The notes under the pieces were generated by a model, which saw only the letters and a list, made by a program, of their open reading frames with translations, was not told the origin of the DNA and made no database searches. From Daphnia carinata (lineage: Eukaryota > Arthropoda > Branchiopoda > Diplostraca > Daphniidae), in assembly GCF_022539665.2 (NCBI RefSeq), contig NC_081333.1, positions 4,276,971 through 4,340,970 of the forward strand: a DNA stretch of 64,000 nucleotides. Reading direction: 5' to 3'. Positions within the stretch are counted from its first letter, which is position 1. Every line of letters starts with the position of its first letter. Made by a program: the position numbers and the translations under genes. Shown here one piece after another: positions 14,001 to 24,385 of this stretch.

Positions 14001-14520
14001 ACAATTTTTCACAACATTCCAATGCGATTAAACATTTTCACCTCCCTTTTCTTCTTTTTTTTTTTTTTTTTTTCCTCTATGCACTTGGTCTCTATATGAT
14101 ACCATATAGAGTGTCTTTTTTTTTCGTGTGTGTTTTTACTACGACGGCTTTTATACTCTACTACAACAGCAAAATGACTCATCGGACCTCCTTTCACTTA
14201 TTGGCTGTAGTAGAGTCTATGTGTTTGCATCGCACCATTCAGCCATGTCAAGGTCGCTGGTTTTTCGCCAGAAACTTACAAGAAGCAGAAGAATCAGTCC
14301 TATCAAAGAATTAAAAAAAATAAAAGAGTAACATTTTCTGGTAGTTTTTTTTTTTTGCATATGTGTCCAATGATTAGATTACTATGGACATTATTCTTTC
14401 TTCGTTTCGAATGGATTGTCCTTTAGCGCGTGAAGCGCTTAATTAAATACATGTAAAAAAAATCAGAAAGTTCATGAGCTCCTCGCTTTTAAGTGTTGTA
14501 GTTTATGTAGCTATAACGTA

Positions 14521-15216
14521 CTATTCGTTTCGTTTTTTGTTTAAGGTTTCAAATTGGCGAAGGCGGGAGACGTTGCGAAGTGTAGTAAATGAGACGCATA
14601 ACTGGATCGCCATTAGAGATGTGGAAATTGACAAGGCGATTACCTCCATGACTTGGCTCAAGCTCAAAGCCACTAGGAGGATGATGGCAACCAAAGGTAA
14701 TTGGACAAGCAGCGTAGTGAACCAGAATGTGGAAAGCTCAGTCACTTGCTCGCTCATATTGCCTGACATGCCAAGGTAAATCCTGGTGGCTTCCATTATT
14801 AGCATGCTTGATACCCCAATACCTAGGAGCACATATGAAAACCAGCCAAAGCACTGGGCCTGAAGATGCACATGTGAAAGTTAACCATTATAAAAAGACT
14901 GATGTGTTATTTCAGTGTACCTTTGTTACGAATGAAGTGAGCATGATTACCAACCACACAGGGTAGTAGACCAAATTGAAATAAAGTGACACTTGTAGTA
15001 CCAAACTCGAATTAACATCGTATACTAGAATTCAAATGTTCAAATAACATTGAACGTAAATTATCAAGTTTAAATTCCCACTTTGGAGAGATCTGATATG
15101 CTACCTATATCTCTTTGACCCGATACGAACGAGAAATCCTGCGGAACATCGGATAAACCTGGAAATATTTTATCACTGAAAGAATTTACAACGTTTTGAA
15201 CTGATTGTCGGCCCAT
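14521..15216 (-). CDS. TMEM17: Transmembrane protein 17, ciliary transition zone
   Basis: Three exons on the minus strand (15216-15105, 15024-14921, 14859-14521) join in phase to 184 aa, close to the 198 aa of vertebrate TMEM17. The family works in the MKS complex of the ciliary transition zone, gating membrane-protein entry into cilia. Recognisable stretches are LQVSLYFNLVYYPVW in exon 2 and EATRIYLGMSGN with FWFTTLLVQLPL in exon 3, which align with vertebrate QMSLYFN, EAIRLYLGYVGN and FWLLSLLLQLPL. About four hydrophobic segments are visible. The start MGRQSVQNVV was chosen because its exon ends in a good donor (ATAG/gtagca) that restores the frame. It lies head to head with PET100. Membrane topology is inferred from the family. 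Confidence 0.88.
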
Positions 15217-15510
15217 TTCGTTTAACTTCCAGTGGGATGCCAACAAAAACGTCAGTTGAGTGTTTTGGGCATTTCAAACGCGGCGCCATGGCAACGGCTA
15301 GCAGAATAGAGCAAAGCTCAGCTGTTTTCATTACATGACTTTCTCCCGCCAGCCGCCACTGCACATGTGCTACGTTATCATCCTCCAGTTAAAATTGATT
15401 TCGAAATAAAGGCTTTTCGAAAAAGTGATAATTGAAATATTTATTGTTACCACTCACCAACAGATTCAACTAAAAGAGCTTTTCTCTCTAACAGATTACA
15501 AAATCTAAAC
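15217..15510. promoter_or_regulatory. Shared intergenic region between TMEM17 and PET100
   Basis: Only 294 bp separate the two divergent start codons, so the promoters must overlap or be bidirectional. A candidate acceptor (ctctaacag) lies 16 bp upstream of the PET100 ATG, so PET100 may have a 5'-UTR intron. No TATA box stands out. Confidence 0.5.
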
Positions 15511-15762
15511 ATGGGCGGTTGGCAACTGGAAGCAGCTAAAATGGGCTTGTACATGACATTCCCTGTTGCTCTCTTCTATTACTTTAATCAAGCAGAGTAC
15601 TTTGAAGATTGGATGATTAACATGAGAAGAGAAATGTATCCTCCTGAAGCGAGAGTGAACAAAAAAGAGTTTGAAGACACTATACATGAAATGAAGGAAA
15701 AACGTGAGCGAGAATATCTCAGGCTACTTGAAGAGAAAGAGAGTGCTAAAAGTAACCATTGA
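15511..15762 (+). CDS. PET100: PET100 homologue, cytochrome c oxidase assembly factor
   Basis: Single coding exon of 83 aa; human PET100 has 73. The family is a small inner-mitochondrial-membrane chaperone needed to assemble complex IV. The diagnostic region MGLYMTFPVALFYYFNQAEY followed by FEDW matches human MIIYLTFPVAMFWVSNQAEW and FEDD. After it come a charged segment with the YPPEA motif (human WPPEK) and a Lys/Glu-rich coiled tail. One hydrophobic segment near residues 12-27 should act as the membrane anchor and internal targeting signal. The start was chosen because it gives the family's exact N-terminal spacing. Confidence 0.88.
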   Translation: MGGWQLEAAKMGLYMTFPVALFYYFNQAEYFEDWMINMRREMYPPEARVNKKEFEDTIHEMKEKREREYLRLLEEKESAKSNH

Positions 15763-16804
15763 ATTGCTGTACAATAACCCATAGAATTATGTATGTCAAG
15801 AAATGTATTAATTTCAATTCGTATTTGTTTGCATATTCCATCATTCTGCAGGATCAGTGTTCTGAACTGCAGTTTCAACTAGATGGCTGTGTGCAAACAG
15901 TCATAGGATGTCTTGAAGTTGTTAAGTGAGCTTCAGTCCTTGAAAGCAGAATTAAGGATTGTGTGTGATAAGGGCAGTGAACTATTAACATAGCCTTCTA
16001 ATACTGAATTCCATGGAATGATTCAATGCTATAGAGCCAGGTTAGGATTAAAATATCAAAATAAGCAGAAACCACCATCTCCTTCCCCCTCTCCTACCAC
16101 CTCCAAAAAAAAAAAAAAAAATTGCATGTGTTCTTAGTTTGACAGATTGGCGACCTTCGCGTTTGTATTTGGAAATCTTTGGCGCACTCCGAACAAGGCG
16201 CAGTACTTAACCAGTTTATTTGGACATGTGGACACTTACTGGGAGTGGAAACGTATAATTTTCAAGGTTGAAAAACTGCTCCTTCCTCTTGATTATTTTG
16301 ATGTACAAATCATGTACATCGGTGTTTTGACGAAAAACAAAGATGGTTTAGGACACCATCGTTAGCAATTAATCATTTATCTATTAGAAAAATGTAAAAG
16401 AAAAAAACTTTGCCCATTGCATCTTTGACCTGCATGGGGAGAAGTGTTAGTTGATTATTTAAAATACTTATCTGCTAATGCGCTCCGGATCGGCTGTGGT
16501 GTCATTAAATATTGGTATTTTAGATGGACGAAGAACTGCACTATGAACGGTACAGATGATTGCGTGTAAACTTGACACGGTTAAAAGATATCCATAAAAG
16601 GAGAAAGGGGAAAGCGCAGGATTTGTAAACGTTGCAGCAAAGCAGTATGTCAATGCTAGTCGGTCATTGATAAGCGAAAGAAAACCGGGACACAGTAGAA
16701 ACACATAATGAAGCCAAACACCAGCTACATATTTAATAAATTTTCATTTATTTAGTTTTTGTTTGTTTGTTTTTTTGCCATTTAGTATTTTTGAAAAGAT
16801 ATTT
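15763..16804. other. PET100 / Derlin 3' intergenic region
   Basis: The two genes converge here. The stretch has a 16-nt poly-A near 16106-16121. It also holds a hydrophobic minus-strand frame (16468 to about 16740) without an ATG, treated under findings. Nothing else is recognised. Confidence 0.5.
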
Positions 16805-17953
16805 TCACTGATTTTCGTTCTCCCTTGGTTGTTCTGCCGCTGCGTCTGCAGCTCCAGGCGCCCCTGCTGCACCCCAATCGAAACCTCCGGGACGCTCGTC
16901 AGGGGCAGGATTGTAAAGGGGATCCTCGATGTGGGTATCGAATAACAGTTTCCTAGAAATGTCGTAAGTCGAATGAAGTTACCAAATTTTAAAACGAAAT
17001 ATGTTTAAATGTGTGAATACAGTAGGCGGGGAGTGGCCAAAAGTCTTCGACCACCTGGCTGATTGGGAAATACGTCTTCTAGGAAGAAATACAGGTGACC
17101 GATTGCGATTCCAAGAATGTCCACCAACACACTGTTCCCCAGTAAAACAGAAAAAGCCACGAGCACCCAGGGCAAATATGGGGCCTGGAGATGGAAACAT
17201 TTTTTTAATGCGACACAGACTGATTGCATTATCCTAGTTACGCGAAAAGGCAACAGGCCGAAGAAATTCATTCTAACATATGGATTCCGCCGTGCCCATA
17301 TATAGACAAACATTGTGGTAAGAGAGTGTCCTAAAAACAGCAAGTTTACAAACCAGGCACATATCTAAGAAAACAAACAGTTAAGCATTGCAATAAAATA
17401 TATCATTTCTTTTCTTTTTAAATTTTTTTACCACTGTGGTGATGCAACCAAATATAAACATGTAAACAAAATCAGCTGTCCTGCCCCTGAAGGAACCCTC
17501 TTCTAACATTCTGCAATAGCGATAGGTAAATATCATATTGAACAGAAAATTGAAGCTAAATGTCCCAAAGAAGAAGAATGGAGTCAATAACCTCCATATC
17601 TGGAAAAAAATAAAATCTTCTGCTTTAAATATTGAATAATAATAATTACAGATTTAGGAAAAAAATAAAATCTTCTGCTTTAAATGCTGAATAATAATAA
17701 TTACAGATTTAGAACTTTTGTTTACCTCCAACTTCTGAGTGATGAGCAGAGGATTGAAATACAACTGGAAAGGTGAAACCACATCCAGTTGCTAAACAGT
17801 AAAACAATTTCTAATTTGTTAGATCCTGTCTCAAGCTGGAGTCAAGTATGTATTACTTACGACTGCAATGGAAGTGAGCAAACAAACAGTAGTGTAAGCC
17901 CTTGTTACTGGGGGCATCAACATATACTCTTGTCGTAATGTGTGGTATGCCAT
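16805..17953 (-). CDS. Derlin (Derlin-2/3 type), ER-associated degradation channel
   Basis: Six exons (17953-17861, 17791-17726, 17599-17432, 17364-17242, 17184-17021, 16952-16805) join to 253 aa; human Derlin-2 has 239. Derlins are rhomboid-like pseudoproteases of the ER membrane that help retrotranslocate misfolded proteins to p97 and the proteasome. Conserved blocks are [91 protein letters not shown] and the C-terminal [11 protein letters not shown]. The protein should have the family's six or so membrane spans. Intron 4 is only 57 nt, a multiple of three and free of stops, so retention would insert 19 residues in frame. The Derlin-2 versus Derlin-3 assignment is not possible by eye. Confidence 0.93.
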
Positions 17954-19637
17954 TGTATATTATTTTTTCTTATTGTTGATTTCATCAAAAGTGTAAATGG
18001 GTGATTTCACTGATTGTTTACACCTTGTACTGAGTTTTGCCTGCTCAAACGCGAACGTTAATAAATAGAAGGGTACAAAAACAGCTTTGACTAGCCATAC
18101 ATACAATCAGACGAGCTGTTATCCAAATTTGCAAGGATTTCGTGGAACGCATAAGATCATCGTTTTCAAGGATCAAACTGATTTGTTTTGGGTAGTTGTG
18201 CAGTACCATACGTTGACGTGGACGAACGGTACAGGCAGCGAGCCCAATCAAGAATTCAAGATGTCAAAAAAGACAAAACTGTCGGATTTTGGTAAGTTTG
18301 GCAACGATGCCAATGGTCCTCACTTTTAATATATTCATTGCAGACAGCATTTCGATTTACACCGCTTTGAAAATTGAACTAGAACAACTCCGATTTTGTT
18401 CGTAGTTATTTAGATTAAGAGTTTAATTTTACGTTCTTTTTGTCCTTAAATTGTATTGCGTAATTGATAATTATGCAAGGATGCAGTAGCCAACAATGAT
18501 TAAAGAGATATGTTAGCTAGTGCTGATTAAACACTTGAGGTACATACGAGCGTTGTGTTTGTACGCTGGGTAAGTATAGCTGTTCGCCGAAATTCGTCGT
18601 CGTTATAGACGTTTGCTATATGTATACGTTGATATATGTAACCTGAGCATCAACCCTGTCTCAAATGTGAGTTGGGGAGAAAAGGAAACCAAAGTCTAGA
18701 ATTGCATAAGAATCTGAAGTTTGTCTCCTTTTGATTTTTGACCATTGTAGACCTGTTGACCCTTCAGATAATACCTATTATTTTCTAGAAATAGATAATA
18801 ATATAAAAAATAGAATGGATTGGCAGCCATCAGATTTATATAGATCCCAGAAACTTTCATTCTTTCATCTTTTCTTCCCCCAACACTATGAGTGTGATGT
18901 AATGATTTAAAGCTAAAACCTGGTTTTCCCTTTTTTTTTTTTTTTATCTGGCAGAGCTGAAGTGCATTGGAACAAGGCCAGCATACCTTCAGAAACTCTA
19001 TTTTTAGCTTAACTTTACCCTCATTTCTCCATTAAATAAGGGTCCCTTCCAAGTAGTCTTTGTGTAGTCTGAAAACCCTTCCTACTTTTCTTAATCTCGC
19101 CAACGCCGAACGTAAATTTCGCACCATTTTGTGTTCAAACTGCAATGTTTTTTTAAAACAACAAAATCAAAGCTTATCGATTGCTTAATTTTTTTTAGGG
19201 AAAATGCATAAGGTCAGTCAACTGTGTCGTTGCCGACACGTCCGTGTGCAGGAAAGTGAGAAAAGGAAACTAGTTTGTCGTAACTCCTGCTTCAGATATC
19301 ACCGGCGGTACTGCATAACCTCCTAGCTGCTCATCACTAGATACGAGGATCACGTGACACATGAGTATCGTAAACGACAACCGAATCGTCGCGACGGTCG
19401 AACATCCGCCGCACGTGCGCAGTCATATAGAGGGAGGACGTCAGCAGCACACGCACTTACACCGTCCAATCGGTTTTTGTTGTCTGCCCAAACTAGCCAG
19501 TTTGATAAGTCAGCCTCTTGTAGGATACCTTTTTTATTTCTTTATTGTCCCTACATTGTTGTTATTGTTTCAGTTTTGTTTCACCGTTCATAAAGCTTAT
19601 CTTCGTCCGTTTTCATTCTACAGCTTCGTTTACACAG
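17954..19637. other. Derlin / choline transporter intergenic region
   Basis: This contains the Derlin promoter side and the upstream region of the choline transporter. A 30-bp near-exact duplication lies just inside the adjacent Derlin intron (17604-17640 and 17657-17706). A two-exon micro-ORF candidate (18261-19007) is treated under findings. No other gene is supported. Confidence 0.5.
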
Positions 19638-21996
19638 ATGAACGTTAACATCGGTGGTGTCGTCTCGGTAGCTCTATTTTACTGTCTGATCCTGGCTGTT
19701 GGCATATGGGTAGGATGGAAGCAAAAACAGAAGTTAAAGTTGGCCCAAAGTGGCGCCAACCGGTCAGAGAACATTATGCTGGCCGGACGTGACATGGGAT
19801 TATTTGTTGGAGTTTTGACTATGACGGGTAAAGATCAAATCTTGCCACGATTTAGTACACAAGAGGGGTAAGTTTTGTGTACAATGAACAGGTTTTTAAC
19901 AACATACAGCCACCTGGGTGGCAGGAGGTTACATCAACGGAACTTGCGAAAGCGCTTTCACCGGTGGCTTTCTCAAATGCTCCACAATGGCTTTTGGGTA
20001 TTCCATGAGCCTTTTACTTGGTACGTGTCCAATAATTAGCCTTATGAATCCAAATTAAGGCTACGACCCAAATGTTGGTCTTTGTCTTCTTTATACGCAA
20101 CGCAAGGTGGAATGTTTTTCGCCAAACCGATGCGCATGGCTCATGGAGGTCGAGGATACGTTACCATGCTCGATCCATTCCAGGAGAAATACGGATCCCG
20201 TGTTGGTGGGCTATTGTTTTTGCCTGCCTTGTGTGGAGAGATATTCTGGTCTGCCGCTATCCTCTCAGCTCTAGGTAACACATCGGAAATACATTTTCTA
20301 ACATTTTTTGGCTGTCAAAATGTTTAATTTTAGCTGTGTTGAAGGATCCATTTTCACCGTTATGCTGGGACTGGACAATACTCTTTCAATAATTATCAGC
20401 GCGGCTGTAGCTGTTACCTACACACTGTTTGGTGGCCTTTACAGTGTTGCCTATACGGACGTCATTCAGCTTGCCTGTGTCCTCTTTGGCTTGGTAATAT
20501 CTATCAATCGCATCCCGAGGTATTGTTTTATACAACACAATTTTTGTTTTTGCGTCATAGCTTTTTTGCATTCCGTTTGTCTGGACTCATCCAGCCGTTA
20601 ACCATGAGGCCATGAGCCAAGTTGATTGGCTGGGCACAGTTCCACTCTCTTCCGTCGGAAGCTACATTGACATTTATCTTCTCATCATCCTAGGTGGCGT
20701 TCCATGGCAAGTGTACTTTCAGCGAGTATTAGCTTGTCGATCTCCTCAACAGGCGCAGTACTTATCCTACATTGCTGCCTTGGGCTGCCTTATCCTGGCC
20801 GTCCCACCGGCCATTCTGGGTTCCGTTGCTCGTGTTGCCGGTAAAAAATTAAAAATGAAATAACAGATACTAATGTTTTCAGAAAATATTGACAGCTCTT
20901 ACCTATTTTGCCTTTGCAGATTGGAAAAACGGAACGGTATATGGCCAAGATATCACGACACCCGAAGAGATTAAATCGATTCTTCCGTTAATTCTTCAAT
21001 ACCTGACGCCGAAGGTATTCACGAATGGGTTTCTTTTTATTGCGTCATTTTAAAAGTGTGTTTTTCCTATTCTTTTTCTCTTAGTGGGTATCGTTTATCG
21101 GTCTCGGCGCCGTGTCGGCAGCTATCATGTCTTCGGCAGACTCAACTGTCTTGTCTACTAGCTCAATGTTTGTCCATAATATCTACAAAACCGTATTTTT
21201 CCCCAAAGTAAAGACTGATGAACAAACTATCTTTTTTCACATCTCATACGTGCTCAATAACCCTGTCTTTATTCCTCTTTTTAGTCTTCCGAGCACCATT
21301 TAGTCTACGTTATGTGGGTTTCGATCGTCGTATCAGCAGGTCTAGGCACTGTAATGGCCATAACAGTCAACACTATCTATGGACTGACGTAATGTTTTGC
21401 TTGGCGCGCACCAGATTTCTGTTATTTTGTTTACTATGTCTAACAGTAACAATCATATCTCAACAGATATCTGTGCGCCGATGTGGTCTACGTGGTTCTA
21501 TTCCCTCAACTCCTCCTTGTCATTTACGCAGGAGACTATACCAACACTTACGGATGCATAACTGCGTTCGTAACAGGCTTTACCCTCAGGGTTTTAAGTA
21601 TACGTCGCAAACCATTTTGTTTTTCTCTTTCCAGTTTTATCTCTTGACTGGTGAAAACTTTGAATTTTAGGCGGGGAACAACTTCTAAATCTTCCAGCAG
21701 TCATAAAATTTCCATTCTACGACGAACAAACTGGAGAACAACGATTTCCTTTCCGCACGTTTTTAATGCTTGCATCAATTGCAATCCAGTTGATTGTATC
21801 AGCTGTCGCCAAAATTGTCTTCCGTCGGGGCTATTTGTCTCCAAAGTATGATGTCTTCAAGTGCTTTGATGGCAGTAGGTCAATCAGCGTTGCGATTGAC
21901 AGCAAATTAAATCCAGGTGATGCTAAGGATATTGATGAGGAGACGTTCTTTTTGAACGATTCCCAACCCATTCCTCTACGCGAAAGCTCAAGATGA
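19638..21996 (+). CDS. ChT: High-affinity choline transporter (SLC5A7 / ChT1)
   Basis: Ten exons (19638-19827, 19910-20020, 20107-20274, 20345-20493, 20561-20840, 20920-21014, 21085-21207, 21285-21388, 21467-21597, 21671-21996) join in phase to 558 aa; human CHT1 has 580. This Na+/choline symporter reloads cholinergic nerve terminals for acetylcholine synthesis. Family blocks visible in order are [106 protein letters not shown] and [12 protein letters not shown]. These also define the multi-span sodium:solute symporter fold. The C-terminal 60 residues diverge and are acidic ([11 protein letters not shown]). Intron phases were used to choose each junction; exon 9 ends at an in-phase gt after GTTTTAA. 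A cytoplasmic tail role in trafficking is only inferred. Confidence 0.95.
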
Positions 21997-22136
21997 TCGT
22001 GTGATGGCATGTGTAATTGCACATCATAATTTTAATGCAATGTGAAGCCAATTGGGTAATCCAGAGCTTAATTTGTTACTGTGTTTAATATACGGAAATG
22101 TTAAGAAATGATGAGTAGGAACTTCCTGCACGTCCT

Positions 22137-22290
22137 AATAGGTGACGAAATGAGTGTGATCTCTTACTGATTGGGTGGCGAAAATGGATTAGGTCTTACT
22201 CAATAGGTGGCGAAAATGAATTGATTTCTTACTCAATAGGTGGCGAAAATGAATTTAAACTTCTTAGTTATTATTCAATAGGTGGCGTTG
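22137..22290. repeat. Short tandem array, AATAGGTGGCGAAAATG unit
   Basis: Five imperfect units start near 22137, 22170, 22201, 22234 and 22276. Each has a GGTGRCG core, usually followed by AAAATGAATT and a CTTACT motif; spacing is 31-42 bp. The array lies between the choline transporter stop and the HIBCH start. Confidence 0.75.
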
Positions 22291-22460
22291 AAAGCCAGGC
22301 AACAACAACCAGAATTTTTGAAGTTTATTCATCCGCCACTAATTCGCAATCAACAACTTATATTAAAAACGGTAAGGACACAGAATTAAATCTTTCGCTG
22401 TGACCGTTCAGTTTTAAGTAAATAGTTTTTATTTGTTCATTTTAATGGAATTTTACATAG

Positions 22461-23898
22461 ATGCTTGGGCACGCAGGAAGACTCTGTTTTTCCCGTAGCG
22501 TAGCCAAAATATCAACTAATGGTCACCGCAACTTAATCTCTAGGCAAATGAACCAAGTTCGTCACGTCTCTCGTAACGCCAGTAGCAACGAAGAAGAGGT
22601 AATTGTAGAAACACATGGCAACAAATGTGTCATCACCCTCAACAGGCCCAAAGCATTAAATGCTTTGAACCTAAACATGATCAGAAAGATTACTCCTGCC
22701 TTGAAACAATGGGAAAATGAGGAAAAAGTATTGATAATTATTCATGGTGCTGGTGGAAAAGCCTTCTGTGCTGGTGGTGATGTTCGCAGCATCATTGAGT
22801 CGAGAAACCAACCCACAAGCACTCTGTTCAGCGATTTTTTCCGGGAAGAATACCAGCTAAATTATCTGATTTCAACACTGCAAACACCCTATATAGCCCT
22901 TATTGATGGCATTACCATGGGTGGGGGAGTTGGCCTGTCTGTGCATGGATATTACAGAGTCTCATCTGAAAAAACACTATTTGCTATGCCAGAAACAGCA
23001 ATTGGCTTTGTGCCAGAGGTAAAAAAAACCAATGGTAGTTTAACAGAGAAGAAAAGTATTTTATTTGTTTAGAGTTTGAATTAGGTTGGAGGTACATACT
23101 TCCTTCCTAGACTTACTGGCAAACTTGGCATGTTCCTTGCATTGACAGGCTACCGCCTGAAAGGTAAAATTTAAGTGAAGCTTAACCAGAAATGGACTAA
23201 AATCTAAATACATTTTAAATGGCTTTCAGGAGCTGATGTCTACCATGCTGGCATTTCCACTCATGCTGTGAATAATAAAGAAGTAAATGACATTAAGGAA
23301 GAACTTCTATCGTTGAAAATGAATTCACAGGCAAAGTTGGTCAACATCAAAGCTATAATTCTGTGCTGAAGGTTTTTTGTTGTGTTTTCTTTTCAGAATG
23401 TTGAGATTGAAGGCTGTCTAGCAAAATTTACGAAGTCGGCATCGTTTTTACAGCAGCCCTTCTCACTGGAGCCCCATCTGCCATTAATTAACGATTGCTT
23501 TTCAGCGCCTTCCGTCGAAGAAATAATTTCTCGATTGCAAGCTTCAAGCGATCCCTTTGCAAAGGATACATTAGCTACGATTAAAAAGATGTCACCGTTT
23601 GCTCTTAAAGTTACGAAACGGGCCCTTGACGAGGGTTCGGAACAGACTCTGGCCGAATGTCTGCAAATGGAATACCGACTATCACAACGATTCGTTGCCG
23701 ATCACGACTTCCCTGAAGGCAAAATACCTTATATTTGTTTTGGTAATCGTAACTCAATCATTTTTTCTTATAGGTGTCCGAGCTCTGTTAATTGATAAAG
23801 ATCAAAACCCTAAGTGGAAGCCGTCCAGCTTAGAGGAGTGCACTCCTGAAAAGATCCAGTCTTACTTTGAACCGGTCAAGGATGAATTGCAACTGTAA
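22461..23898 (+). CDS. HIBCH: 3-hydroxyisobutyryl-CoA hydrolase, mitochondrial
   Basis: Five exons (22461-23018, 23085-23163, 23230-23330, 23397-23718, 23774-23898) join to 394 aa; human HIBCH has 386. The enzyme hydrolyses 3-hydroxyisobutyryl-CoA in valine breakdown in the mitochondrial matrix. A basic, Ser/Arg-rich N-terminus of about 40 residues fits a transit peptide. Crotonase-fold motifs are [13 protein letters not shown] (oxyanion hole), [11 protein letters not shown] and [20 protein letters not shown] with the catalytic Glu. The C-terminal motif [18 protein letters not shown] separates HIBCH from other crotonases. Two introns (23331-23396 and 23719-23773) appear to use GC donors; with them the frame and the family sequence are kept exactly. 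Confidence 0.95.
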
Positions 23899-24385
23899 TT
23901 ATGTCCATAGAGTTAAAAGAAATTAAAACAATCTATTTGGCGTTACAACTTAATTGTATTTGAATTAGTGATGCCTCAAAGGTTAATTAAAACAACTGTC
24001 ACACGAGACACATTCAATTCTTGAAAATCATTGCTCTAGATATAGATGCTACGGTTAGGAATAACTCGGCAGAGCGGGCAGCAGCATGTCGGGTTACAAG
24101 AGTATTGCATTTTGTTTCTCAGGGCAGGATTGATCATGTTGATGGTGAAAATTCGTGAGGTGTGTACAACGGCAGAAATATTCACCGTGGGAACGCGGAA
24201 TGCCTGATTTGAGATTCGAAACGGGTACTTTCAAATCATCTTAAAATTGACGTCTAGCCTAGTAAAATGAACTCTCATTACAAGCTGCGCGAACAAAGCT
24301 AGAGTTATGGTTGTAAAAAACGGAAGGGGGACTTGAACAAAGAAACAAGGAACGAGAAACGAGAAACAAGCCCCTAAAGAGCTAA
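23899..24385. other. HIBCH / cow convergent 3' region
   Basis: The two stop codons face each other about 490 bp apart, so this should hold both 3' UTRs. I see no further gene, RNA or clear repeat. Confidence 0.5.

Larger units (their letters stand above)
6661..14520. other. Gene-poor AT-rich DNA with homopolymers
   Basis: It continues the desert, with poly-A/T runs near 7871-7899, 7997-8023, 10441-10456, 12683-12706 and 14054-14073. Complexity is higher at 8867-9064, 9480-9720, 9940-10130 and 12015-12215, where minus-strand frames look somewhat coding-like. None matches a family I recognise or joins to another exon convincingly, so no gene is called. Confidence 0.6.

Noticed and set aside
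23743-23773. A GT-AG intron of 31 nt at the end of HIBCH exon 4
   Set aside because: Below a workable intron size and would insert residues absent from the family; the GC donor at 23719 fits better.
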